A DNA stretch of 64,000 nt from Ciona intestinalis (taxonomy: Eukaryota; Chordata; Ascidiacea; Phlebobranchia; Cionidae): NCBI RefSeq assembly GCF_000224145.3, contig NW_004190441.2, positions 248,001 through 312,000 on the forward strand, in the 5' to 3' direction. The notes below the pieces were generated by a model, which was given only the letters and a program-made list of their open reading frames with translations, had not been told where the DNA came from and made no database searches. Below, piece after piece: positions 1 to 12,562 of this stretch. Numbering within the stretch: position 1 is the first letter of the stretch; each line of letters opens with the position of its first letter. The position numbers and the translations under genes are program-made.

Positions 1-144
1 ACTAATGTTGATTATTGGTTGTCCAAATTGTCAGCCGTATGATGCGTTAAAAAAATAAAAACAATTGAATGAATAATTTTACATTACCAGTTATAAAAGT
101 TATGTGATATTTTATAAGATCTATTTGCATAAATTGCGTTGCAG

Positions 145-3100
145 ATCAAAAAAATGATGGAAATGGCTCGTCAACAAATCCAACAACGAAAAGAACAAAT
201 TAAACAACTCAACCCTGTTGCTCTTTCAGCCAAGGTTCAACTTGCACAAGTGAGATTGGTTTAATTTAATGCATGGCAACAATTTATAAAATGTAGAGGA
301 ATTAAACTTAGCATGAAGTGTATGAAACAGACTGTTGTTTTCCTTCCAGGAGAAGATAAACAAATTGCATTCATTTACTCGCAAATTTCTTTATGGGATA
401 ACTCGTAAGCGGGCACAAGGTGTATGAAACAAAATGCCTGTGTTATAACGACTGTCTTTGCCCTGCCATAAAAAAGTTACCTCCATTTATTCAACTTCTT
501 TTAATCATACAAAGGCGAAGACGATGAGCAGTGAAAGCCAGCAGGAGCTTGCTTTGATCACAAGCGCTGCAGAGAAAGCACAAAAAGCTGCCGAGCTACA
601 AGCGAGAATTCAGGCTCGGCTCGCAGCCAAGCCAAACCTAATACCTGGGATGGCAGCTGGGTTACAAGCAAAGTTATTCACAGCACCTAACATTGCAGAG
701 TAAGTTAGGGTTTGGTGTTTCAGGATGGTGACGCACTGTTTGTATGAACAACATACATAAGTGGCCTGAGTGTTGGGGTAATGGGCGGCTCTGGCCTAAA
801 TCCAAAATCTCAGGTGACCAGGTCCCATGGCATGCCTCACTGTAGAACCTCACCCATATAGAATATAATGTGCATATACAATATTGGGGTAATGGACCAA
901 CTATGGCCTAAATCCTCATCAAGGACCTCACCCATATATAATAGTAAAATAGAAGTGAAACGGTATTAACAAAGCAATGTTTCAGATTGTGTTTTTAACT
1001 TTTGGGTAACGCTTAGTCTTTGAAATATAAATATGATGTTACGTATATGTGTTTTAGACAAGAACAAACCGCTCCTAAACCCCTAATATTGGATGAGATG
1101 GGAAGAACCATTGATGCTACAGGTCAACTATTAAATATCCCAAGCAGAGTACCAACTTTAAAGGTATCTTATTTATTTGTGATATTGCACTCTATATTAT
1201 ATTCTATAAAAAAGCGTCCTGTATTGAAACTGTGTTTCATTGTTATGTTTTGCTTCTGTTATGCCACAGTGGATTTAGCTTTCACGTTTTCTATACGTTT
1301 TTACTGTGTTTTTTGTCTGTTGCGTGTTTTAACAACTTTGGTTTCATTTCTAATTCCCTTCTCTGCGTTGTTTGATATAACCTGATCTGAAGAGACGGCA
1401 AAATTTATATTTTCTTATGAGTCATGACTGCTACAGTATATTGTTTGTCCCAGGCAAACATTCGTGCAAAGAAGAGAGAAGAGTTTCGACAAAAGTTGCA
1501 CGAGAAGCCCCCTAGTGATGAAACAAGCGGTGGAATCAACTTCTTCGACAACCGAGTAAAACAGGAAACCGCTTCAAGACCGAGGAGGAATTTCAAGTTT
1601 CATGAAAAAGGAAGATTTGTTAAAATTGCGCAGAAAATTCGAACAAAGGTAAGAAACTAGTTGGGAATATTGCTTAACCTTAAAGTGTAACATAGATGGT
1701 GTAGAGGTATTTAGTGTTTTTGCCAAACTCATTCACCAACATTGTTGCCCAGTACATGATTAGCCCAGAAAATTTTGAAAAGGTAAAAATTGGGCAAAAA
1801 ATTTAAACAAAATTAAGAAACTAGTTGGAATTGTAGTTTAAATCGATACCGTGGATGGTGTATAAAGTATTTGTGTAAATAATTCAACCACATTGTTGTC
1901 CAGTACATGTACTATGAAGTTACATGCTGCTTGTATTATTCTACGATTTATACCCATAACTGAGTCTGTATTAAATTTTTTTTCTATTACTAACAATCAC
2001 CCACAAAGTTACATACGTGGTAACTTGTAAGCGGGCACGAGGTGTATGAAACAGAACACCTGTGTTATAACAACTGTTGTTTCCCTGCCATGCGAGGATA
2101 AATAAGTTACATACGTGGTAACTAGTAAGCAGGCACGAGGTGTATGAAACAGAACACCCGTGTTATTACGACTGTCGTTGCCCCGCCGTGCGAGGGTAAA
2201 TAAGTTACATACGTGGTAACTTGTAAGCGGGCATAAGTTGTATGAAACAGAACACCCGTGTTATAACAAACACTGTCGTTGCCCCGCCATGCAAGGGTGT
2301 ATAAGCTAAATATATTACAATTTAAAAACTGATATATAGAGAACGAAACTCAAAACGTTTTACTCACCCACCAGGCACAGCTTGAGAAACTTCAGGGTGA
2401 AATATCTCACGCAGCCAAACGCACAGGGATCCAACAAGCTTCAAAACTTGCGTTAATCGCACCAAAAGTTGGTCCTGAATGTGATGTAGATGCTATACCT
2501 AATGTAGAATGGTGGGACGCCTATATTGACAACAGGGACAAGTAAGTTATATATATATATAGGTGTATATATTATATATAATATATAATTATATATATAT
2601 GTATATGTATAGGTGTAACTTTGGGGGGTCTAGGATGGAATGTTACCTCTACTTTCAAAACAGGGCTGACATCATGTGTTTTAGCACCAATTTGTTAAAA
2701 CAGATATTACCCTGCTGTTAGGTGTCTATACAAACAAGCAGAGCCAAAGTATATTGCATTCACCACGTTAATCAATGAGGTTCCCTATGTTTGACAACTA
2801 TGAGTGTAACTGTATTTTAACAATGTCACCCCAGCTTTTGACACCTATGCATCACAGTATATATAACTTAGTAAGTACATCTGTACAAAATATCCTCCAG
2901 CCATCAAGTGGAATCAGTGGAGATCGCTTACGATGCGATAACGAACCTCATTGAACATCCAGCCCAACTTAATGCTCCAGGTTTGTCAATTAGGTTTAAT
3001 GTTATGCAGAAATGTAATTGTTGTGATAAAAGACACTGAACTGTATTTGCTTCAGTGGTCACTAATGGGTTTTCCAAATTGTAAGCCATACAGAAAAACA

Positions 3101-5525
3101 ATCGCCCACAAAGTTACATACTTGGTAACTTGTAAGCGAGCACGAGGTGTATGAAACAGAACACCCGTGTTATAATGACTGTCGTTGCCCCGCCATGCGA
3201 GGATAAATAAGTGAAATTTTTAGTCTAAAATCACAGTAAAAATTTGCAATTAATTCCTTATCATACTTGAGCGCTTGTAACTTGCTTTAGTTTTGTGAGG
3301 CTGCAAAAGTAACATGCATGTCCAGCAACAACATTATATATATCGTGACCATACTTGTTTAACCACTAGGTAGCGGTAGACGAGCCCCTGTATTGACGAC
3401 TTACCTCACGAAGAAGGAACGAAAGAAGATGCGACGAATGAATCGGCGGGAGGCATTGAAGGATGAGCAAGAGAAAGTGAGGTTGGGACTCGCACCAGCA
3501 CCTGAACCTAAAGGTGAGAAACAATATATTTATTACAAAATTTATGTTTTTTACTTTATTTACTTATGCATTACATTATGCACCTAAACCTGGGAAGGTT
3601 TTGCAATCAGGCAATTAAAAAACAAAAATCCGGCCGATACCGGTTAGCAATTATATTTTTCCAGCAGTTTACTGACGTGTGCGTTACGTCAAATGTTGCC
3701 GATGTAACTAACCCTTTGTGGCTAATATTGGGATAATTAAGGTTTTCTGTTACGTCTGCTACCAGGCATACTGTAAATAGTCTTTCAATGGCTTATCTGG
3801 TATGAAAACTGTGAATTTCCGATGTTTGCATGTCATCAAGGCCTCTTTGGAAAATTATAATAAATTTTTTGTTTTTTACCAGTAGAGCTATTTACTTATA
3901 TGTTGCATTATAATTGGTAGCAACAAGATATTCATTACTTGATATTTGCAGTGAAACTCTCGAACCTGATGCGGGTGTTGGGCACGGATGCTGTACAAGA
4001 CCCTACTAAGGTTGAGAAGCATGTTCGTATGCAGATGGCTAAACGACAACGAGCTCATGAACAAGCGAATGCTGCGAGGAAGCTTACTGATGTACAGAAG
4101 AGAGAGAAGAAAATTAAGAAGTTAAAAGAAGACACCTCAGATGTTGTGCACGTTACTATGTACAGGTAAATAAGGATGTTATAATATTGTGGTGTCATAG
4201 CCATAGGCGCCAAACCTGGGGTGGCAGGGTGGGCAGGCAAACCCCAGAGTTTTCTACATTAACTAGAAAATATAAGTTAAAATGTAATATTAGGTATTCC
4301 TCCCTTCCCTGTGTTTTGTTGCATATGACCATTTCTATCTTCTTATTTTCAAAGCAACAAATTAAATATACACTACATTGTGCATAATTGACTGCTTTCC
4401 CACCTAAGTGACACCTTCACTACTAACCAAATACTTTGTGCAGAATACGTAATTTACGCGACCCCTCGAAAAAGTTCAAAGTGGAAATGAACAGCAAGCA
4501 GTTATATTGAACGGGATGTACCATCTTACACCCTGATATCAACATAGTGGTCGTGGAGGGAGGTGGCTTGGGCTGATACTATATTTGTAGCTTTGATTTT
4601 ATAGTGAAAGTTGTTGGTATACGCACTGTATGATTTAATTGAAGCACGCAGTGCTTAATTAATAAAATATATACATATTGTTTTAAGTAGATGTTGTCCA
4701 ACAAATTTAAATGGTATGAATGGACTTCCTTATATCTATACATTTAAAGGTTAGATCACATTAACACGATACAGCACATACACACATGTTTTATCTTACT
4801 ACCTATGGTAGTAAAAGTTGCCTCGTTGTGTTCGTTAAATACAAGTACTTGGCTTTTTTGAAACTAGAATAAAAGCCAACTTACTTTAATATAATTGAAG
4901 CGCTCTTATATAAAATTTGATGTCCAGGACCAAAGTCTCAGCGTAAGTTCCGTCGATTGATGATGTCACGAATAAAATGGGAGGAAGATAAGAAAGGGAA
5001 GCGACATGCAGGTGCGTTGTTTACCTTTAATAACTACAATATATATAGCTGGAAAATACTTGAGCTTTTATCGTTGGCAAGTAATCGCGATGGTTTGAAT
5101 TGGGTATATCGAGTGCAGTTACACAACTAACGGGCAAAGTGCTATTTCCAGAGTAGGTATTTACCTTTCACCTTAGTCGGGGTAAATGACACTTAACGAG
5201 GCAAAATACTAATCTCTAATCAGTAGAAAGCAAATAAATGACATAAAGTGTTTTTAAAACAAACTACTTCTTGGGAAATTTCCCTACACCGTTATTAACT
5301 TGGTGAACAATGAACATATTTGAAACAGAAGCGGACGGGAGTGAAGAAGCCGCGAATATTAAGTGGTGCGAGTTGGTGTGGGAGGGAGAGACAAAGAAGA
5401 AGAACTTCGGTGAAATGACTTTCAAACAATGCACAACTGACTCACAAGCGAGGGAGTTTTTCAAGAAACACGGAGTTGAACATTATTGGGATCTTTCCCA
5501 CTCGGAAACGATTCTACAAGAGTGA
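145..5525 (+). CDS. PRPF3: U4/U6 snRNP protein Prp3 (partial, 5' end outside window)
   Basis: Component of the spliceosomal U4/U6.U5 tri-snRNP, acting in the nucleus on U4/U6 snRNA. Eleven exons are readable: 145-249, 515-699, 1058-1163, 1454-1648, 2375-2541, 2901-2980, 3370-3513, 3952-4165, 4444-4562, 4928-5011, 5329-5525; all have GT-AG borders and compatible phases. The protein follows vertebrate PRPF3 closely from the middle to the C terminus: [69 protein letters not shown] and, at the end, [11 protein letters not shown]. This covers the PRP3 domain and the C-terminal DUF1115-type domain. The N-terminal PWI part lies upstream of the window. A polyadenylation signal AATAAA is at 5594-5599. 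Exon 4444-4562 has an in-frame TGA at 4508-4510 where the family has Leu; the reading frame continues normally after it, so this is a single-base defect or error. Confidence 0.93.
397..480 (+). repeat. 97-bp repeat unit, divergent copy
   Basis: A partial copy of the unit with GTAAGCGGGCACAAGG and GTTATAACGACTGTC, in an intron of PRPF3 directly before the exon at 515. Confidence 0.6.
765..960 (-). repeat. 100-bp repeat unit (TATATGGGTGAGGTC family), 2 copies
   Basis: Two reverse copies, one partial, of the unit that forms arrays at 16020-16365, 32070-32410 and 52060-52340. It lies in a PRPF3 intron. Confidence 0.65.
2005..2300 (+). repeat. 97-bp unit, three tandem copies
   Basis: Three head-to-tail copies starting AGTTACATACGTGGTAACT and ending near CATGCGAGGATAAATA, in a PRPF3 intron. 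The copies differ by a few substitutions. Confidence 0.85.
2551..2600. repeat. AT-rich microsatellite
   Basis: An imperfect TA run just after the exon ending at 2541, followed by GTATATGTATAGG variants. Confidence 0.7.
2690..2850 (+). repeat. 117-bp minisatellite unit, single copy
   Basis: One copy of the unit TACCCTGCTGTTAGGTGTC ... GTTTGACAACTATGAGTG. It is tandem at 23905-24390 and 27860-28735 but solitary here, so it is a dispersed sequence that expands locally. Confidence 0.7.
3060..3213 (+). repeat. SINE tail joined to one 97-bp unit
   Basis: CACTAATGGGTTTTCCAAAT matches the tail of the SINE at 54879-55062 and runs straight into a full 97-bp unit. The same join, in the other orientation, is seen near 47320-47500. 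Confidence 0.6.
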
Positions 5526-6105
5526 ATTGGAATTCGTTTGTAACATTAATATGTGGTTGATACTGACTTTGCTGCCAACGCATAATAATGCTGAATAAAC
5601 TTATTGTATATTAAAGATATTTGTGAAGGTCTGTTTATTAAGGTTAACATGCAATGCAATAAGTACAATAGTAAGTTTGGTAAGTAATAGCTTCTCATTA
5701 TGTTGTGTAAAAGGAAGTGCAAATATGTGGAACATGATAACTGCTGTAGATGACGGTAAAATAATTCATTGAGAGGTTAATATGCAATATGTAGTAAGAT
5801 TTGAATATAATAGTCTGAAGTTGATATGTTGTAACTTAGATGGTGACAGTTCGCTCCATGCATTGCATAAAACATGGTGTAGTATTGTGGGGTAAGATGG
5901 GACACGTTTAGAACATAAACACGATCAGGATATTTGGATATTAAGCAATTACTAACGGTTTATGAGAGTCGTGAGGATATGGTTTTATAATTCTTTGAAT
6001 GTTCTTTGTTTACTGCCAAATGGGACGAGAAAATAGAATGAAAGGTGTCCCATCTTCCCCCACCCTACTGTACATACAACATATTGACAGTAATCTTGTG
6101 TGACA
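5526..6105. other. Convergent intergenic region, PRPF3 3' end / GHR 3' end
   Basis: It holds the PRPF3 polyadenylation signal (5594-5599), a TTTATT at 5634-5639 that would serve as AATAAA for the minus-strand gene, and at about 5879-6075 a MITE copy (GGGGTAAGATGGGAC family) that ends some 30 bp from the minus-strand gene's stop codon. Nothing else coding is visible. Confidence 0.6.
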
Positions 6106-9100
6106 TTACACAGGAAACTTGGTAGCTCTGTCGTGCGGATCATTGAAATTAATATCTGGTCCAATATACACGATGGCAAACGGGTTGATGCTGGTGTGAC
6201 TCATCTATAAGGTTGGGAGATATGAAAGAGATCTTGGTTATAAGTAAAACAATGCAAAGTATTAACCCTTTGGGGACGAGATATATTTTAACAAATTTTC
6301 CATTTTTGACCGACTGTCACATATTGCTCCCTAGCGACACAGGTGTTTGTGCTGGCGAAAAATGACCAATTAGACTTTTGTTCTTTGGAAAAATTGCTAC
6401 AAGGTTGTATTTTGATTTTTTTGATGACGTCATCAAATTTTGAATGATATCATCAGAAATCTTGTATTTACGTGTAATTAGGGTTTTTAGGTAAAAATTA
6501 CATAAGGAATCTATTGCAAAGTTGATTCCTGGTTTGTTTACTACCTAACTAAAATGATTGTTTGATTTGGTGATGTCAAAGGGATCAATTACGTCACTTA
6601 TAACCTGATGACGTCATTTTTTAAAAGTTCATTTTCGCTAAAATCCTAACAAAACTTGCCAAAAACGTTTTGTTATGAATTTAAAGGTAGAAACAACGTG
6701 TAGAAGCAAAATGAAATTAGATAATACACACAAAATCATATTTTATGTAAAATTTGTTTCATAATACCGAAAAAACTTGTAGAAACAGCTGACATAGCTA
6801 TTTTTACGCAAAACCACATTTTTAACCGGTAACTTAGACGGGGAAGCCCCAGAGCAACATAGAGATCAGATAAAATCGCTTTTATTGGACAGAATGACGT
6901 TAAAACCTTGATTTTTGGACAGAATATGAACCATCTTCTTAAAAAAGGCTTTAGGGTTTTCAAATCAAGTTTACTAAAAACTTTTAAATGCTATGATGCC
7001 TTTTTCAAACGTTATATTGGTGGATAATTCCTTCCTCTTTCAAATAAAACCAACTGTAAGAACTTTTACCAACTATAAAAAAAATGATGAACATTTTTGT
7101 GAACACCTGTTTCAAAATGCATATTTGCATTACTCGTCCTTAAGGAGTTAAAATTGAATATGAGGCAACTAATAATGGGTAGAACAAACAATTTCTACAC
7201 TACTTAGAATTGAGATTTTTGTGCACTGCATTAATTAGTAAACATTACAACCCAAAGTTAAAAATATTTGCTTAAAATTGAATATGAGGCAACTAATAAT
7301 GGGTAGAATGTACAAGTATGAGCGCAAAACCTAGGGTGGCAGGTTAAGCAGGTCTACTCTGGAATTTGCTAGACTGTATTAATTTTAATACAACATTCTA
7401 CACTGCATTAAACTAAGTGTTTCTGCACCGAACTATTCAATAAACTAAACATTACAAACAATAAGTTAGATTTTTTTCATACGATAGCGTGTCTAACTAT
7501 CCCTGCCTCCCCTGTGTTTTCAAAAGTTTGCACCCATGTGCAAAATGTAAATGCAAACACGGTGAACCACATAAGTTATCTATGAGTGGGGGCAACACAG
7601 TCGTTATAACACGAGTGTTCTGTTTCATACACCTCGTGCCCGCTTACAAGTTACCACGTATGTAACCACATATCGTACGGTTTGCAAAACATTCATTAAA
7701 ATCACAAATAATTACCAAAACCAAATCACCTGGTAATGTTTCGTGATATGATTCATGTTTGTTGTTTCACCAAACTCTGGCTTTTGGTAAAGTTCCTTGA
7801 GGTAGTTCCAGATGTTTGGATAATCAATTATCCTCTTTTTGTTGCACTTTATATTTATATAAAACATGTTAAAAAAGGAAACAGAACATACATATACATC
7901 GATGCATGCTCATTTGCACAAAAGAGATTGTTGATAAACGTTTTCAGCAAAAGGTGTATCAATGTACAAGGGTGTTCGTCAATATAAGCTGCTCTAACAA
8001 TAATTCACTCAGTCTACATCAGGGGAGCAGCCGATATAGGGGTTTAGAACCAAAATAAGAAAGGTCCAAGCCTGTATTGATGCTAACGGGGGTCACTTTC
8101 AACATCTTTTATAATTGTCATTCATATTTACCTCCTGGATTCTATACTGAAACATGTCTGTTAATAAATATATAAATGCAGAGTGACTTTCCGAACACTC
8201 TGTACCAGCCAATTTGTTGTGACTTTATTACAAAGTGAATTTTACCTTAAAATGTCCATGGTAAACCGGATCGAACCGGATTAAAGTCGTATAAAGTCGA
8301 ATATCCGCTTCAGTGAGTTGACAACCAGTGAGATACCTTTGTTTTGAAAGTAAATCTTCCAACTGCATATAAAATAAATCTGAGTGTTGTAAATAAATAA
8401 AATAGACAAATACAAATAAATACATTTATTGTAAATAAATAAATACAATAGTGAGAAAACTACGTTTTAACATAATTTAATGAATGTAGCTGTAAACTAA
8501 ATACTCTAATATGCTATGTAACTTTTTGTAACTTCATCGTAAAAATATACAAAATTTTATTCTTAAAACAAGGATTTTTAAAATGTTCTTTTTCGTTTGC
8601 AACACATGTGTCACTGTAGACAAATAAAAACGGGAAAATTTAGAAAGACTAATCTCGTTACGAAGGGTTAAGTCTTACAAACCTTGTCCAGATGTTCAAA
8701 CAAACCGTGCACAGCCAAGTCGTAAGCTTCCTGACTGCGTGCGAACCCACACCGGTACACGCCATTGTTGATGTTTCTAAAATTTGGTTTATAAGCGTTA
8801 ATATCATGATTTTGCTTCATAAATATAAAACAAATGTACTTAAACCAAAGAATATTTAGATACAGCATTGAGCTTTGAAACCAGTATCCCTAGCTACAAA
8901 AAAGTTATTACTGCATACATATTATTAACTGGAATACTAAATTATTTCATCCTTAAGTAAAATCATACACCTAACTTGCACGTAATTAAAGAGAAGATAT
9001 AAAGGACCATGCGTTTTTCTTCTTTCCAATTAAATGTGAATATGTTGTAAACCATTAGAGGTTATAACTTGTAACAACTGTCATTTTGTCACCGTATCCG

Positions 9101-11212
9101 GTTTTATTTTTATAATCTTCGCTACCATTATCAAGTGGGTAGTTAAAAGCTATTATTAATTATCATATATAATGAAAACCTACGGGTAAACCCAGCCATT
9201 CACTTCCTCGATTTGACTTCTCAGATCCTCGGGATAAAAATCCAATTCTCTTTGTCCGTCAGTTGCGCAATAAGCATTGAAACTTTTATTAAACATTCGA
9301 ATGATTTCACTCGACTCATTATTTACGATCTTTTTGGTTTTCTTGTCGAATAACACGGGCACTGTTATCCTGCCAGTGTAACCTGTGAGTAAATGGATAA
9401 GGTATGTAACTCGGGTTTTCGCTATATGGCCAGCAGCACAGCCAAGGGTGAGATCCCCCTTTAAAAAAAATCCCCAAAATAATTACCCCTGCTCCCTCCT
9501 TTATTTTTTTCCTGCATGCGAAACTGACTATGACTGCAATTAGCAACAAAAACCCTGCAAACCATGTTACTGTCATATTGTGATTCATATGATGAAAATT
9601 GTTTTATTCGTTGCACAGAAATGCTTCACAACATCCAATATACATCACAGAATATTTGATGTCATAACTTATTACTCAGAGTAAACAAGACACCATAGAA
9701 TCTGTGACAGTTATTTATCTTTATTACTACTTGATATGAGTGAGGTCTTTGTTTAAAAACCTAAAATGTTCACCAGATTTGGCCAATCACCGTAACACCC
9801 ACAGTCCAATATTAGCCATTCATTTATTTATCATAACATAGTCTGATGAACCAACAAAATATAACATTGGCTGTGGTTTAACAGAACACCCGCGCAATAC
9901 ATTGTGGATTTGATTCCCTTATCATAGATTCACATGGTAGGACCTGTATAACATTGAACGTATTGAAGTTTACCTGGTGAAACTTGATGGTAAATATCCT
10001 TCATGTATTTCGCATCAAAGATCGGATCTTTCTCGCATTGCTCAACCTGTTTTTAACATATTTACTCAAATGATATAGCATTACAGTTATCTCTATAAAC
10101 AGTAACTAGGACTAGATTAATTAAAACAACGAAGAGAATAAAATATCAGCAAAATGGCAGTCGCTAAAACATGCTACTGTAAAAAAGTACTTGAGTAAAG
10201 GTATCGAATAAAAGCGGGACCGTTAAACCCATAATACACCTTAACTATTAACCATAGTTAGCCAATAAATATAAACCAACTTTTTCATTGAATCTCCAAC
10301 CGTTTTCGAGCATAAGAAAATCAACCACAGTGTATGAGATGACGTTTTCCAAACCTTTGAGTCTAAGAACAAATTAGTAAAGTTATTATACGAGCAGTTT
10401 GTATAACAAAAATAACAAAGTGTTTTATGTATTTCTTCGAAAAAGATATTAAAGATCAAATTAATTAAAATAACGAAGAGAAGGAATTAGCAGCAAAACG
10501 ACAGTAGTTAAAACAAGCTATAAATAAAAAGTTAGAGCAAGAGTTAAAAAGTGTGGCCGTTAAACCTATACCAAAGTAAAAACAACCAAATATATAAAAT
10601 CCTATACTTTCTGCTGATTAACGTTCTGTGCGCCCATGGACAAGCAAGCGAAACATAAAGATGATATCGACCACTTTCTGGTGGGAATTCACCGCCCTCT
10701 GAAAAATAATAACAATGTCAGTAAATTCAATTTACAAACCAATAAAGAATGTAATAATGAAACATAAGCATTAGTAAAGAATCCTGGAGAGAAGAATCCT
10801 CCGCTACTTTACAGATTAGGCTGGTGGAAAGTGTTAGAGGTTGGTGGTTAGGGGGACTTAGGGATTATATGGGTTAGTGTTCATAGGAGTTATTAGTGGT
10901 TAGCCTATAACGTAGGGGTAGGATTCTTTAACATCACCAAATTTTGCGTTGAAAAATGTACCAGAACGAATACCACGGCAGCTCTTACAAATGTATTTTA
11001 CCTTTAATTTCGTTTCTGAATGCAGATTCCTTTCGAACGAATGCGCCTTTAGCGTTTACACTCGAACTGACATCTACATGCTTTTCTGTGCTCATATTTT
11101 TAACGGATTGAATTTTCAACAAACTAGGTAAAAGTAACTTAACTTGACAGAGCGATTGTAGTTTTGAAAATCCTAGCCCTAGACGTGCTGCATTTATAAA
11201 CATACTAGACAA
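6106..11212 (-). CDS. Glutathionyl-hydroquinone reductase (YqjG/ECM4-type, Xi-class GST)
   Basis: Reduces glutathionyl-hydroquinones using glutathione; a thioredoxin-fold N-terminal domain is followed by a helical GST C-terminal domain. Nine exons in transcript order: 11002-11212, 10608-10698, 10281-10362, 9974-10046, 9184-9382, 8683-8776, 8246-8362, 7730-7846, 6106-6204. All phases close and give 360 residues. Family motifs in order: [24 protein letters not shown], the active-site ACPWAHRT (Cys near residue 90), [93 protein letters not shown] and a last exon with [12 protein letters not shown]. The first 38 residues are rich in Leu, Lys and Ser without acids, so a mitochondrial presequence is possible; Met40 is an alternative start. 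Bacterial YqjG is about 330 residues, so the extra length is N-terminal. Confidence 0.92.
6262..7151. mobile_element. piggyBac-like non-autonomous element with TTAA target duplication
   Basis: TTAA at 6262-6265 and at 7148-7151 flank an 882-bp segment. Its ends are inverted repeats: CCCTTTGGGGACGAG at 6266-6280 and the reverse complement of CTCCTTAAGGACGAG ending at 7147 (12 of 15 match). TTAA duplications and CCCTTT-type ends are typical of piggyBac elements. No transposase-like reading frame is visible inside; only a 75-codon open frame with no recognisable motif. The interior carries two TGATGACGTCAT palindromes. It sits in the last intron of the GHR gene. Confidence 0.6.
7318..7668. repeat. 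Degenerate MITE (GGCACCAAAC family) plus one 97-bp unit, in GHR intron
   Basis: 7318-7512 resembles the short MITE whose better copies are at 29866-30014 and 61777-61943. 7575-7668 is one reverse-oriented copy of the 97-bp unit (ACACGAGTGTTCTGTTTC, then ACACCTCGTGCCCGC). Confidence 0.6.
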
Positions 11213-12562
11213 AACGTATTAAAAGATACGCCCTTATATCATGAAACGAGTCGAGTCATGTCATATCTTTTTTCTTCAAATTTTACGTGTAATGTCTTGT
11301 AATATTACCGCTATCGTCGACGTGTTTTGATTAACCCAGAAAGTGCAAGTCATAGTTACAGGGCAAACGTCACTCACCATGACGTTGCATTATATCGAAT
11401 GCTGCAACAAAGTCAACATGTAGCAAATGACGAAGCAATCCCGCTACAATACATTTTATTAGGCGGTTAATTCAAATCTTTTTGTCATGTATGAATGCAA
11501 AACGTTTATCATCGCATGGCGGACAATTTAATCAACGTATAATGAACAACTGTGTTTTAACAATTGCAATGTGTAAGCAAAGAAATTAAAACCAGATTGT
11601 TTTTTTATATTTTTGTCTACGTGTCTTGCCCGAAGAACATATACTGCCACAAAAGTAGCTGCACCAAGACTTGAACCCACACATGCAAACCAAATAATTC
11701 ATTACGATAAGTTAATGAACGTTTTTATTGGCAGCAGTTTTACACAAACTACAAAACACTTCGAGAACTTGAGATGTCGTACGTTTTGAGTTCCACGGAA
11801 AGAAATACCGTATTTTGTAGGTTTCAATCGTATTGAATGACACACAGTACGATAAAATCAAATAATAAACATTGTGCCAATATTTTGTATATGACGTCGC
11901 ATGCTACAATATTAGATAGGCATAACTAAAGCAAGAAAAACTAAAAGAACAAAATTTTGCGCATTTTAAGTTGAGATTTGACCAGACAGTGGTTTTGCTT
12001 TGGATGATTTTGTTAACAATGCATTTTGTAGATACAAGTATCTAATATTGCTTGTGTATTAAAGCTTCATTGGTTTAAACAATCTTTTGTTTTCAGTACT
12101 TTTGTTATCACGCATAAAATAGTATTTTCCGGCTCCTATGGTAAAACCATAATTTTATTCTAATGTTTTATCTGCCTTTCGGCAAAAGTTCAACCTTAAA
12201 ATGTTGGAATAAAATTAACATTTTATGCCATACAAGCCGAAAAGTAAAGGATATTTTTGTTTCAGTTGATGCTTAGGAAGACTAAACGTGTCAAATATGT
12301 TTCAAGTATTAAAGCTTCACCATAAAGAAATAAATTATGAACAAAATATACAGAGAATAAATCTACGGAAGCAAAAACGAGTCATACTGCTTAGGTCTAT
12401 ATGGTGTATCTAATGAGTGTGGTTGTTGCAGCAGCAGTAACGTATATACCACGTATGTATTCCTTCAATAGCATTTACGCTGAATATTCAGCTTCACTTT
12501 TGTTACAAGGTAGTTTCACCGTTAAAATTAAGACTGTACATTAGTGTTAGGTAAGTCCATGA
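11213..12562. other. Region between GHR start and KCC 3' end; mostly duplication copy A
   Basis: From 11264 on this is copy A of a 2.1-kb duplication whose second copy starts at 13418. It contains no exon with recognisable coding. It should hold the GHR promoter and the KCC 3' untranslated region. A partly AT-rich inverted repeat around 12130-12240 (GGCTCCTATGGTAAAACC and CAAGCCGAAAAG) is present in both copies. Confidence 0.5.

Noticed and set aside
9319..9588. 89-codon minus-strand frame with a hydrophobic N-terminal segment ([15 protein letters not shown])
   Set aside because: It lies in a GHR intron and runs into the GHR exon in the wrong frame; a signal-anchor look is common in AT-rich intron frames.
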